DNA of 64,000 nt from Plasmodium brasilianum. Its lineage: Eukaryota; Apicomplexa; Aconoidasida; Haemosporida; Plasmodiidae. Below the pieces are notes generated by a model. The model was given only the letters and a program-made list of their open reading frames with translations. It was not told the origin of the DNA and did not search any database. This document shows positions 36,395 through 48,300 of this stretch, in pieces. A program made the translations under genes and the position numbers. Positions within the stretch are counted from its first letter, which is position 1. Each line of letters opens with the position of its first letter. The stretch lies in the NCBI RefSeq assembly GCF_023973825.1, contig NC_090117.1, forward strand, positions 248,001 through 312,000, in the 5' to 3' direction.

Positions 36395-38073
36395 CGCTTG
36401 TAGTTGCAGCATAAATCTATGTATGTACACATTCACATATTATACATCTGTACGTGTACATGTAATAAGTACAAAGCACAGATTACAATGTAACCTTGCA
36501 AAACCAACTTGTTGCATAGCACTACAACGCATTTAAAAAAAAAAAAAAATCGCGTATTGAACGATTCGAAGAGTTACTATTGCGAATATTTTTATATAAA
36601 TATTAAAACAAAATAATAACTTCAAATTTGTTCATATAACAAATGTATATACGGTGGCTTTTTAAATTCATAATTTTAGAAATGTCAATCCATATATATC
36701 ACAGAAATTAATAAGAAACATAGAAGTTTCGTTAACTGAGGAGATGAGAATAATAATTGCAATATGCTTATTGCAAATTGTTTAAATTTGTGTTCTTCAC
36801 CCGCACGGGTATACGTCAAAATGTATTCATATATATATAGATATACATATATATGTGTGTGTACTTATTTATTATTTTTTTTTTTAACATAGTTCTTCGT
36901 GCATACCGCCTCTTTGAGGCCTTACGAAAGATAAAGATGAAGTGAAAACGAAATGAAAAAAAACGTATTCCAAGAATTGTACCGTGTGAAGACCATTGGA
37001 CTTGTGGAAGAACATAAATGAACACAGGAATGTACGTATATTTACTGTGAGAAAGATATAAAGAAATAGAGATATTATGAATGTAAATAGTAAATCAAGT
37101 GTGTAGTACTTTTTAAAAGGCATGTATGATATAGCTCAAGTTAAAAAAAAAAAAAAATGAATTCCCCGTTGAAGTCTTTTTGAATAGTCCTTTTAAGTAG
37201 TTCCTTCAAGTTTCCCTTTTGAGTTCCTTTAAGAATGCAATAATAAGGTGATTAGAGTGTGTTAAAAATGGAAGTCCAAATGAAAAAGTCCTTTATTTTT
37301 TTTTTCTTAATAACCTTTAATAATTTTTATTTAATCATAAAGGAAGTATATTATACACGAATAAAAATATGAACCTTTAAGAGATGATTATAGCTGAACA
37401 GATTCTTTTTCATTTTTTTCTTTTTTTTTTATGGAATGAGTTGAAGCTCGAAACATCCTGCAAATATACATACACAATGAAATAATCGGGAAAAAAAAAA
37501 AGTACCCCAGATTCTTCTTTTTTTTTTCTGGTTGTTTTTTTTTTTTTTTTTTGTGTAATTTTTTTATATACAGGAAGGAAGGTCTGAGATGCTCCATAAA
37601 AAGAAATATATATATACATATATATGAATGTATATTTTTCTTTAAAAACATTTTTGAGAAAAAAAATATTGAAAAAATATTAATTAGCTACCAGAAATAT
37701 CAATCTTATAGCTCCCATGAGGGTTATATGATTTTGAAAAAGCTAATAAGCAAGTATACATTGGTGAGTTCGATTTTTGAGATTTTTCACAAGCTTCGAA
37801 ATGTGTGCATTTACATATGTATACATTTTTTTTGAAGTGCTGGAAAAATAACTTAATTCAGACTACTCATAGACTCATTCCATCATTGAAAGAAAAAAAA
37901 AAAAAAGAATGCGCGGGTAGAAAGAGGTAGGGATTATGCGAAGGAAATAGTACAGTCTGTTTGTTTATACATGTGGTGTTGTATGTATGTATGTATATGC
38001 AAATACGCAGCAAATGCAATATTTGTATATATTTATAGTATGTATATTATTATCATTTACGTGCAATTATTAT

Positions 38074-38120
<47 letters not shown>

Positions 38121-38407
38121 CATAAATGGGAACAACTTCCTACTGTTTTTGCTTAATTTTTTTTTTTTCCTTTAGAAAAATATATGACATTGTACCCATT
38201 TTTTGTTGATCTTAATTAACTCTGTTTTTTTTTGTATTTGTTCTATCGTGCAGTTTTACATAATATTTGTGATGGTATAGAAATTGTGCATATATGTAAA
38301 TAAAACAGTGCATTTTATGAAAAAAATCTTACAAATATGGAAATAAAAAAAAGAACGTAACCATAGGAAATCATATTAAATGAAAGAATATGAAAAACAT
38401 TGTTAAA

Positions 38408-38539
38408 ATGGGTCATGGTGAGAATCCCCAGATGCGCATTATATAATTTTATTATGCCAAAAAGTAAATAATCTATAGCGGAAAAAGGAATAAATTACTA
38501 TAAAAATAGTAAAATAACTAAAACAAAAGAAGATAAAAA

Positions 38540-38572
<33 letters not shown>

Positions 38573-38744
38573 GAAAAGAAAAATGGTAAAGGCTTTTTTT
38601 GGGCAAAAAGAATAATCTTATCTTAAATGTAATAATTTGAAAATTTTTCTTTTTTTTCTTAACATTTTAAAAGTATATTCATTTTTGTAAAGTATTTAGA
38701 GGGCTCCTTTTTGCTTCTTTCCTTTTCCCATTTCAATTTTGAAA

Positions 38745-38779
<35 letters not shown>

Positions 38780-38931
38780 CGTGCAATAGTTTAAGTAGCA
38801 AATACTGAGGTGAGGGCACTGCTTTTTTTTTCGTTATTTTTACCTTTTTTATATATTTTATTTGTTTGCGTCCCTTTGTTCGCTTATTTGCAATTCAAAT
38901 TATTCAAAACGTTAATACTGCTTCGTCGTAG
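38408..38931 (+). CDS. Candidate 43-residue two-exon membrane micro-protein
   Basis: Exon 1 would be 10 nt (38408..38417, ATGGGTCATG) followed by donor GTGAGA. Exon 2 would be 38810..38931 after TACTGAG. The phase-1 join is in frame to a TAG and reads MGHGEGTAFFFVIFTFFIYF, then a basic ICLRPFVRLF stretch and a short polar end (QIIQNVNTASS). One TM helix with basic residues after it is the visible plan. The splice sites are acceptable but the acceptor has a weak pyrimidine tract, and no family is recognised. The joined frame is supported by phase consistency only. A competing unspliced reading of exon 2 in another frame is also hydrophobic. Confidence 0.25.
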
Positions 38932-39702
38932 CAGGAAATATCAAAAAATATGTATATGTATGTATTTACATACATATATATATATTTTTTTTTTTTTTTT
39001 CAAACTGAACGATTTTGCTTCTTATTTACGCACATTTTTTAGCCGTAATTTTGCATTTTTACAAATAAAAAATTGCAAATTTTTGAAATGCCCATTTAAT
39101 TCCACCGCTTTTTTCAAGTTCAGAAGTATTTAGTTAAATTACATGCCCTTTTTTAGTAGTAATAATAAAAGCTAAGTGAAAAATAAAGGATTCGAGCAAA
39201 TGTAACTGGAACTTCCCGTCGACTGAGAAATGACAGATTTTTTAAGGTATAGAATTGTGTTTGTATATTAGCATATATACGTACATATGTGTATGTTTAT
39301 ACATATGCATATATAACCCCCCTTCCCGTTTGGCATTTATCCATGTTTTCTCAAAACAAGACGCTCTATTATCATGTGTAGCACGCATAAAATTATGGAG
39401 CCTTTTTTTTCTTTTCTTAATTTTATAACCCATTGTTTACTAGCGTACATATAGCGGCGTAAATTGCTTTGTACAGTTGCACATATGGTATACTAACGTA
39501 CATAATTGTAATTACTCTTTTTCGTGTTTATGTAGTAGGAGCAATTACATTTTCTCGATTATCCATTTTGAACTGCATAACATGAACTTATATCTACCTT
39601 AAGTTGAATAATATTTGTATTTTGTTTTTTCTTTGGCTCATATGCTTTCCCTACTGAATTTTCGTGTTTATTTTTTTTTTTATTTTTTTTTTTTTTCCTT
39701 CT

Positions 39703-41145
39703 ATGTGCAAACTATTTAGGAATATTCCAAAACCGAAGAAGAATATATATGAAGATGTAGTGGATGAAAATGATTTTAAATCAAACCATTCTCCAAAAAA
39801 AAAGGAAACGAATAATCAGTGTTATGAATATTTAAAAAGAAAACACTTAAGAATTACATGTAATGAAGATTTTAGAGGAGGTGGAGCGTACCCCGAAATA
39901 CATATAAATCAATATCCTAATAATGTAGGACTAAAAAATAAAAAAAATAGTAGTTCTAATATTGCTTTAAAATACATTGATGATGAAAATAATGTTAAAT
40001 ATGATAATCTAATTAATGAAGAAGTTCATATTTATAATAATAATATTGATAAGATTGAACCTAATGAACGGATAAATAAATTAAGGAAAAAAAAAATATT
40101 ATCGGACACTAAAGATAGAGAAGAAAAATATAATGAAGCTATATACAAACCAGATGATAAAGAAGAAAATGAAATAATTGAAAATACGAAAAAAAATATC
40201 GAACATATACTTAATGAAAAATTAAATAAAAGTAATGTTAACAAAAAAGATGATAAGTATTATAGATATATTCCACAAAATAAACTTAACAATCATTTAG
40301 ATGAACGAATCATAAAAGTAGTTGAAAAAAGTATCGACCCATTAGATGTTTCAAAATTTAAACATAAAAAACTACCAAATGTCAAAAATTCTCCGGAATA
40401 TCCTATATTAAGATCACCTACGAGAAAACTAAATAAAGAAGAAGAAAATGATTGGAAAATACCTCCATGTGTTTCTAATTGGAAAAATAATAAAGGGTAT
40501 AATATACCCCTAGACAAAAGAATACAAAGTGATAATAAAAAATTAAATAACGTTGAAATTAATGAAAATTTTGCACATTTAAGTGAATATCTTTATGTTG
40601 CTGAAAAAAAAGCTAGAGAAGAAATCAAAATGCGTAATAATATTATTAAACAGAAAAAACTAAAAGAAAAAGAACAAAAAGAAAATGTTTTAAAAAATCT
40701 AGCTATTCAAGCTAGAAAAGAAAAAGGACTTGCTCAAAGCTCAATAATTAATGAAAGAAAAAGAGAACTTGAAAGAGAATATAAAATAGAGAAAAATTTG
40801 AAAAAAGTGAAGAATTACGAAAATAGACTGATCGAAGAACAAATAGCATTAAACAAAGTTAATGTTAGCAAAAATAATAACATCCATGATATTAGCTTAT
40901 TTAATATTAATGATATTAATAATAATAATACCGATACACAGAATGATGAAACTTATCAAATATATGATACATCACTATTCAACCATAAAAATAATAGCAA
41001 TATATATAAATTCTCAAGTGAAAGACTAAACAAAACTCTACAAAAAACCGAAACTACACAGAAGACCGAGCCTGTCAAATTTATAAAGGATATATCGGAT
41101 CCATTTGGCCTCGACAGCTTGTTGTCCCAGGCAAAAAAAAAGTAG
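39703..41145 (+). CDS. SNW1: SNW/SKIP domain splicing and transcription factor
   Basis: One exon, 480 residues, first ATG at 39703. The family signature PPCVSNWKNNKGYNIPLDKR is present with S-N-W at residues 258-260, and the N-terminal part of the SNW domain is also recognisable (YPEIHINQYP near 70). After the domain comes a long charged coiled-coil-like helix rich in Lys/Glu, then an Asn-rich stretch and a short conserved C-terminal end (DPFGLDSLL). SKIP/Prp45 is a core component of the active spliceosome and a transcription co-regulator in the nucleus. The middle carries a Lys/Asn/Glu-rich insertion typical of Plasmodium. The Phe-rich reading upstream of the ATG is poly(T) 5' flank. Confidence 0.96.
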   Translation: MCKLFRNIPKPKKNIYEDVVDENDFKSNHSPKKKETNNQCYEYLKRKHLRITCNEDFRGGGAYPEIHINQYPNNVGLKNKKNSSSNIALKYIDDENNVKYDNLINEEVHIYNNNIDKIEPNERINKLRKKKILSDTKDREEKYNEAIYKPDDKEENEIIENTKKNIEHILNEKLNKSNVNKKDDKYYRYIPQNKLNNHLDERIIKVVEKSIDPLDVSKFKHKKLPNVKNSPEYPILRSPTRKLNKEEENDWKIPPCVSNWKNNKGYNIPLDKRIQSDNKKLNNVEINENFAHLSEYLYVAEKKAREEIKMRNNIIKQKKLKEKEQKENVLKNLAIQARKEKGLAQSSIINERKRELEREYKIEKNLKKVKNYENRLIEEQIALNKVNVSKNNNIHDISLFNINDINNNNTDTQNDETYQIYDTSLFNHKNNSNIYKFSSERLNKTLQKTETTQKTEPVKFIKDISDPFGLDSLLSQAKKK

Positions 41146-42324
41146 TCCACGCGTTTGTTTATTTGTTTGTTTGTTTGTTTGTTTGTTTGTTTGTTTGTTT
41201 ATTTATTTGCTTATTTGCTTATTTGCTTATTTGCCTATTTGCTTATTTATATGTTTATTTATTTGTTTATTTTTATTTTTTATTTTTTTTTTTTTTTTTT
41301 GTACCTCACATGTGAACACTGCTTTGCGCACACACACACACACATGTACACAAAAGAACAACTATGCGCCTTTATGCATACTATATGTATACAGGTGCTT
41401 CTTTTTTTTTTTTTTTTTACGCATATTATGTGCATACTTTGTACGAGTTCCTCCTTTTTTGTTTTTTCCATCATTTTTCCCCAAAATATGCCTATCATAT
41501 ATAGCAGTTGAAACTTAGAGAAAAAACTAGCGAAATTTGGATGAGCATTGAGCCGCATATTATAAACATAATCGGCATATTACATGTATTTTTAAAGAGC
41601 TACTTGGAAACATGTCAGATATGCATTTAATTAGTAATAATATTTATTCAAAAAACAAAACAAAACAAAAAAAAAAATACGCAAAAAGATGTAAGCTAAG
41701 CATGAAGTGAATAGACCAATTAAAAATAATATAAGGCTAACAAGGAAATTAAACACGACATAAATTAACAATGATATATAAGGTGAATAAAACAAATTAA
41801 CTCAAAACAAAACAAAACAAAACAAAACAAAACAAAACAAAACAAAACAAAACGAGATATAATGAGACATAACAAAACACTGCGCAAACTACATTCTGTA
41901 CGATCTTTTTTTTTTTTTTACATCGAAAAAAAAAAAGGGCACGGCATGCAGTCCCATCCGATATTTCAAAAACGGTAAAAAAAAAAAAAAAAGAAAGAAA
42001 AAAAGATAAACCTTTTTCGATTCCCCTTTTTTGCTCATTATACGTTAAAAACTACATAATTACAAAAAAAAAAAAAAAAAAGGAAAGAAAGAAAGAAAGA
42101 AAGAAGGAAAGATAATGGAAAAAACAATGGCACATGTAACGATAAATGTAACGATGAATGTAACGATGAATGTAACGATAAATGCAACGACAAATGCAAT
42201 GTTCAATTCTTCCATCGCACCGCGTTTTTGTTTTCACCAATAATTGTCCAAAGGATCATTTCATGATAATAAGGCGCAGAACATTATAACGTTACTTATA
42301 ACACTCGGTTAATACTCCAACTTG
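41146..42324. other. Convergent 3' intergenic region with simple repeats
   Basis: Between the convergent SNW and phospholipase genes. It contains (TTTG)n/(TTATTTGC)n at 41,155-41,275, (AAAAC)n at 41,804-41,853 and a 12-bp GTAACGATAAAT repeat at about 42,135-42,200. No gene is visible. Confidence 0.7.
41804..41853. repeat. Pentanucleotide (AAAAC)n, about 10 copies
   Basis: Perfect tandem AAAAC/ACAAA repeats between the convergent SNW and phospholipase genes. Confidence 0.95.
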
Positions 42325-45300
42325 TCAAAAACCGAAGTAACCGGACAAGCCTAACCCGTTGTCCATATTTCGAAAGTTTTTGAAAAGAATGGACAGTTTT
42401 GAAAAACCATCTAAGTCATCGGACATTTCATCAAAGATGGAATCAAACTGTTTATTTGTATTATCTGTATTGTTCACATAAAGACCATTACAATAACTAT
42501 TCATCATATCCCCTTCATCAGATGAAGAGTAAAGCCAAAAATTAGTGTGCGTATAAATATGCTCATAAGGAGTACCTTTTAATATTTCGCTATTTATACC
42601 ATCTATTATATTTTTATTTAAACTTATTTTATTTTTTAACCTGTTCATCCGTAAAATCGTTCTCTTAATATTTAATGGTAAGCTTATACTTCTATAAAAT
42701 TTTCTTTTCGTGTTAGTACTTTTGATAAAAGGGTTTCTTCTCTTACTTTTTTCTTCTTTCCTCGGATGATTTCTCTCTCCTTTTTTTAACACCCTACTCT
42801 TATTGCCATGTAAATTTTTGCTTTTACTGTCATTCAGGCTTTTTTTTTCTTTTTTTTTCCTGACTGAGGATGGTGCATTTAAATGAACTTGTTCCAGATT
42901 TCCTCGTGCATTGTAAGTAACTGAGCAATTCCCCTCATATTTGTTATGTACACTCCTCTCATATTTATTGTCTCCTTGCCCACCTTGACGATAACTATAG
43001 AGTGCTTCATAGGTTTTCCCCTTTTCCTCTTTTTTATCCCCCTTTTTTTCCGCCTTAACAGTGCAGGAAAAATTTTCTAAATCTTTCTGTTCATTAGGAA
43101 TAGTACTATTCTTCCAATCATTCCTTTTATTGGCTTTAAAATTAGAATTATTAAAATAATTCCACTTTGTCTTTTTCCTCAGCCCATTGTTTGAAAAAAA
43201 AAACTCAGTACTATTTGATTTATAGGTGTAACTATAACAGGAAAAAACAAAATTACATAATTTAAATATATTAAAAGGTTGTCCATTTACATAAATTACA
43301 AAATTTCCAATCAAGCCAAGCATATTTTCAACATCATATTTCTTCTTCTTTTTATTTAAATTGGTTATATAAATTAAGGACTCAAATGCTGAAATTAATT
43401 TCAAATATATTATATAAATTTTCTTATATATATACATACCTACATTTAAGTACTCTATATATAACCATAAATATGCGTCACTTCGACCTAAATCATATAA
43501 TTTTTTTACATCTTTTTCATTTGCACCCTTAAATCCTATTTTTATTAATTTTCTCATTGAAAATGAGTTTTTCACAAAATATGTTTGACAATTATCATAT
43601 AATACTTCACTTATATTTGTTTTTATTTCTTCTACAAAATCGTTATTTGACCCTAGAGCAAAATTCTTCCTTCTTTCATTGGTAGATTCCTCTTCTAAAA
43701 TGGTAAGAGAAGATCTGCCCACTAAATTATTCCTTCTTTTCTTCATTTTTTTATTTTTTTCTTCATTAGAAATGTTCTCTTTTTCTTTACTCCTACTATC
43801 CGAGTAACTCCTCCATAATGTAAAATATTGACTACTTATTAAATCTACACACGTATTTTCATTTTTTCCCACAAATTTTTTGCTGTTATTTACATCCATA
43901 TCACTTCGTTCAAAAGTTCTATCACCAAATATATCTTCAACAATTGAAGAAAATTTTTTATTCCCCACAGGTGAAGTACTATTTTTTAATGCTCCTGATT
44001 TAGGTCCTTCTTTGGTGCTAACCCCTGACTCATCACTTTCTTCTTTATCCTCATTCCGTTCGTCTTTCCGTGTACTTTTTTTTTTTCTCTCCCCTTCCTT
44101 TTCTTCCGCTTCTTCCTCTTGTACCTCTTTCTTGTCCCTCACTTTCTCTTCCGCTCCTTTCTCTTCCCACCTTTTTTTTTTCCTTCTCCTCCTCTTCCTC
44201 AAATATTTATACTGCGTCTTTTCACAAAAGTTAATACCAAACACAAATGTGAGCAAAAACAGAATATTCCTGTAATACAAATACAACTGATGCAAAAGAA
44301 AAAAAATTTCTTTTTTATTTTTTTTATTCATTTCAAATATCTTGCTTCTATTCATCATTATGTATTCGTCGATCTTTCCGATAAACGCACAGCCGTAATT
44401 GAATATAAGCAAATTTTCAAATGTGCAAAAGCAATTTGTGTAAATGGAATAATCATTTTCATTTATTCTCTCTATAATGTTTTCCACTTTCCTAATTGGG
44501 CATTTAAAAAAATCGTCTTTCCAAGTTTTCTTCAAATTTTTAAAAATAAAACTACTACCTGTGTTAAAACTGTTTCCAGTCTCATTATGATCTACCTGTT
44601 TACAATACTTTCCACCTAGTGTTACTTCTTCACTTCCAAACGATATGGTGTTCCTTACTTTATTTGTCTCTTCCCTCTCTTCATCATCTTCTAACAAAAA
44701 CTTGTCAGTATAACTAGCACTTTTCTTAATGTTCTTAATGTCCATATCGTTATCCATTTCGATAGAATATTTTCCATCATAATTCAAGTTTAAGTTGTCG
44801 TCTCTTTCTATTTCATTATTATTCCCTTTAAAAAAATTAAGCTCAAATTTATTATTTATTTCAAGAAAACTCAAATTTAATTTTATCTTCCTCCTTAACC
44901 ATAACCCTGAGAATCTTTTTATTAATCCCGAGGATTCTGCCTTGTTCATTAAGTTATACGATGGGTCAAAGGAATTTAATAAGTTATTTTCTCTGTACCT
45001 TTGAATAAAATGAGGTGTACCACTGTTAACAATGGCATTGTTATCAGTACCATGGTCAGTAGTACTCTTCTTTGAAGTGCCATTATCAGGGCGCAGGCTA
45101 ATACCTCCACCTACTCGGGCATGCAAACTTCGAGGGTATGTGTTCACTCCTACTTTTAAAAAGCTCTCCCTCTGTTCTATGTTGATGAGCGCAAACAAAA
45201 TCTTATAGTTCAAAATGGAATACAGATAAACATACAAAAATAGGTACATATCATTAACATCATCCATATTCAAGTTCATATAGTTGTAATAGTTATACTT

Positions 45301-48300
45301 GCTTACTTTACCTACCTTGTTATTCACAGTATTTATCTCATAGATGATATAAATAAAATTTTTGTAAATATGGTTATACTTTAAATAATGATTTATGACC
45401 TTTATATCGTTTATATTTTCAAAGAACAACATGGACATATTTTTACCTCCATATATAGGAGAAGAAGTTATATCATCCCTAGTATAATAGTCTAATTTCT
45501 TCTCATTACAGTTTACTGCAAAAATTAATAATTTAAAAATTCTCCTTTTTACATGCTCATTAAAAAATATAACTTTTAGCACTTCTATCATAAGAGGTAT
45601 ATTCCTCTTGAGTGCTTTTCTTTTTGCTTTCAAAATATTCTCATTAAAAAATATTTCTTTAAAAAAATATATTATTATATCATCCTTTAGTTGGGGGTTA
45701 AAGTATATGTATTTGTCTACTTTCAAAAAACCATTCTTTTTTAAAAATTGGAAAACCATTTCGAATATATTTTCATGATTTTCCTCTCGTATGAAGTCGT
45801 TAATACGAGCATCATGGATGTTAGCACCGCTATTACTATCATTGCAACCTCCAACTCCACCGCCAACATTGCGTTCTGCACCTCCGTTTCCATCATTACA
45901 TGCTGCATCATTGTTCCCAGGGTTACTTCTCAAAAAATGAAGCACAATTTTGTCCAGGCTAGAACCATCAAAATTTTCAAAAAAATATTTGCCCATAACA
46001 TTTATTAGCGTTACGGAAAAATTACAAAACTTTAGTACGTTATTATCATATTTATTATTTAACTGAAGGAATATCTCATTATTTAATTTTAAAAATAGAT
46101 CTATTTCTAACGAATTTATGTTCATATAATTTAGTGTGTTCAATTTATTTCTAATATGGTTAATTAAATCTATTATGTTTTTCCTATTCCCTACTTTTTG
46201 CTCATCCGTAACTATATCACTGCTTCTTAAAAAGAAGAAATACCTCTTCACAAATGTGTAATAATCAAAAATTTTTTTATCTAAAATTTGCTTTAAATTT
46301 CGTAATAGAAATAAATAATCTTTTTCTACCCATATGTTATTTATAAATTTATGGAACAAATTTTTAATACATAAAAAGAGAAAAATTATATGATTATATT
46401 TAATCAAATGAGGACTAATCACACCATTGTTTTTATTTTCCATACCTATATAATGAAAGTCGAATGGAATTACTCTTATCATTCGTTCGGTCTTAGTACT
46501 AATACAACCAAAATCTTTTTTTTTTGTACTAAAAATTCCATCAATACATTTTTTATTTCTAAAATTTACAAAAACGTTATTAGATACATACATAGGAATA
46601 TTACAAGATGCAATTATTGCATTTATTAAATCCTCATCATCATTAAATTTATTGACATTTAACTTTTTATAATAAGGCAATATCTGTGTTATACCAACAA
46701 ATACATTTCCAATGCGAGTATTTAAATAGTTATAACTATCAGCATATAGGTACTTGTTTAACTCTAAATTTAATACGCTTTGTAATTTTTGGTAACTCCC
46801 TTTCTTATATACATTACTAATAATATTTTCAGCTAAAAATATACACTTATCTATATTTAATCCAATCCCTAAGAGGCATGCACATATACAACCAGCAGAT
46901 GATCCGGATATATTCGTGTGCATGTTTAAAATATTTTTTTCAATTAATAAACTACTAACTCCTAAGTGGTAAGGAATTAATAACCCGGCAGCAGAAAATG
47001 ATATTCCGAGGTTCATTCGCTCATTTGGTTCTTTATGGTGTCCTAATAATAAATTATTTTTACTTGTAATGCAATTTTTATTTATCATACTATTTTTGCT
47101 TACAGCTCCACTTTTACTCATATCACTCTTATAAAAAACTTTAGAAAGCGTTTTTCTAATATATACAGAGTACGATCTGTAGCTCTTTATTTTATTCACT
47201 TCTTTCTTGATAGACATATTGTCAGTTACTTCCTCCTCATTCGTTATATTTCTTTCATCGAATGATTTTGTCAAGTTGCTTTTGCCAAGGGCCTCTGTTG
47301 CAGTATCGTCCAGCAGGTGTCCACTGTGTGCGTAACTACATTTACTGCTATATTTGCAGTTATATTTTCCACTATGCGTTCCTGTGCGTTTAACGCTATC
47401 TTTGATGATACGTTTACCACTACCTTTTCCGCTGCTTCTCCTCCTCCTAACCCCCCTCAACAAAGAACAGTCGTACATATAAAACGTTTCATCAAGCTTT
47501 TTATTCATGGAAGTCCTAGGTTTTAATGTAATTTTATCATCCCATATCTTTATTCTATGCACAATCCTCCTTTTAGGGGGGAAAAGAAAATACCCACCAT
47601 CCTCGTGAATATGCCCCCTATCTGTTTCACTCATAAACTTTGTCAAATTCTTATATGGCCTAAATAATTCTTTTAATATGTTAAATTTTTGTAGACTCTG
47701 TTGTACCATATTTTTATCAATTATTACCCTTTTTTTTTCATATTCCTTGTTTGAATATTGAAAACTTCCTGTTGATCTATCGTCCATCGTATTAATTTCA
47801 TCCCTATTATCCTCGTCTATTTGATTATTCAAAATAGGATAATATTTCCTATCAATATGATATAAATAATTCTTTATACATGTTTCTATATCATGAGTGG
47901 AAATGTAATTCCTCGAATTCTTAACCTTTTGATATATGTAGCTAATAGTTGAGAAGTCTTCTTGTTCCTTCCTTGCATTTGGTACACTAGGAATTTCATT
48001 TTTCATCATACTTAAAAAACAAAAATAGAAAGAAATAAAATTTGCTATTTCTATTTTAGATTTTGTTGTATCATTTAATAAATTTATCATATATTGATTA
48101 TTATAAATTATCAATTCATTCATATGTCTACCATGCTTTACATTTATCGAAGAATCATAATTTACGTTTTTCAACTCGTTATTATTACTACATTCATTCT
48201 TTCCAATAAGTCCAAATTTCTTTATATCGTTTAGGCTAAAAAAGTTCTTGAAATAGTTCTCACTAAAAAGTATATTACGTAGACCATCCTCAAACAATCC

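Larger units (their letters stand above)
34414..39702. other. Long low-annotation gap (5.3 kb) in the conserved core
   Basis: Much longer than neighbouring intergenic regions. It holds AT microsatellites, a 28-bp minisatellite (35,795-35,940), one Lys-rich ORF and several exon-like patches of higher GC (36.1-37.1, 37.68-37.77, 38.4-38.9 kb). Some small spliced genes are likely here. The two best candidates are listed separately. Confidence 0.5.

Noticed and set aside
41155..41558. Leu/Cys/Phe frames after the SNW stop
   Set aside because: They come from (TTTG)n and (TTATTTGC)n repeats in the 3' flank.
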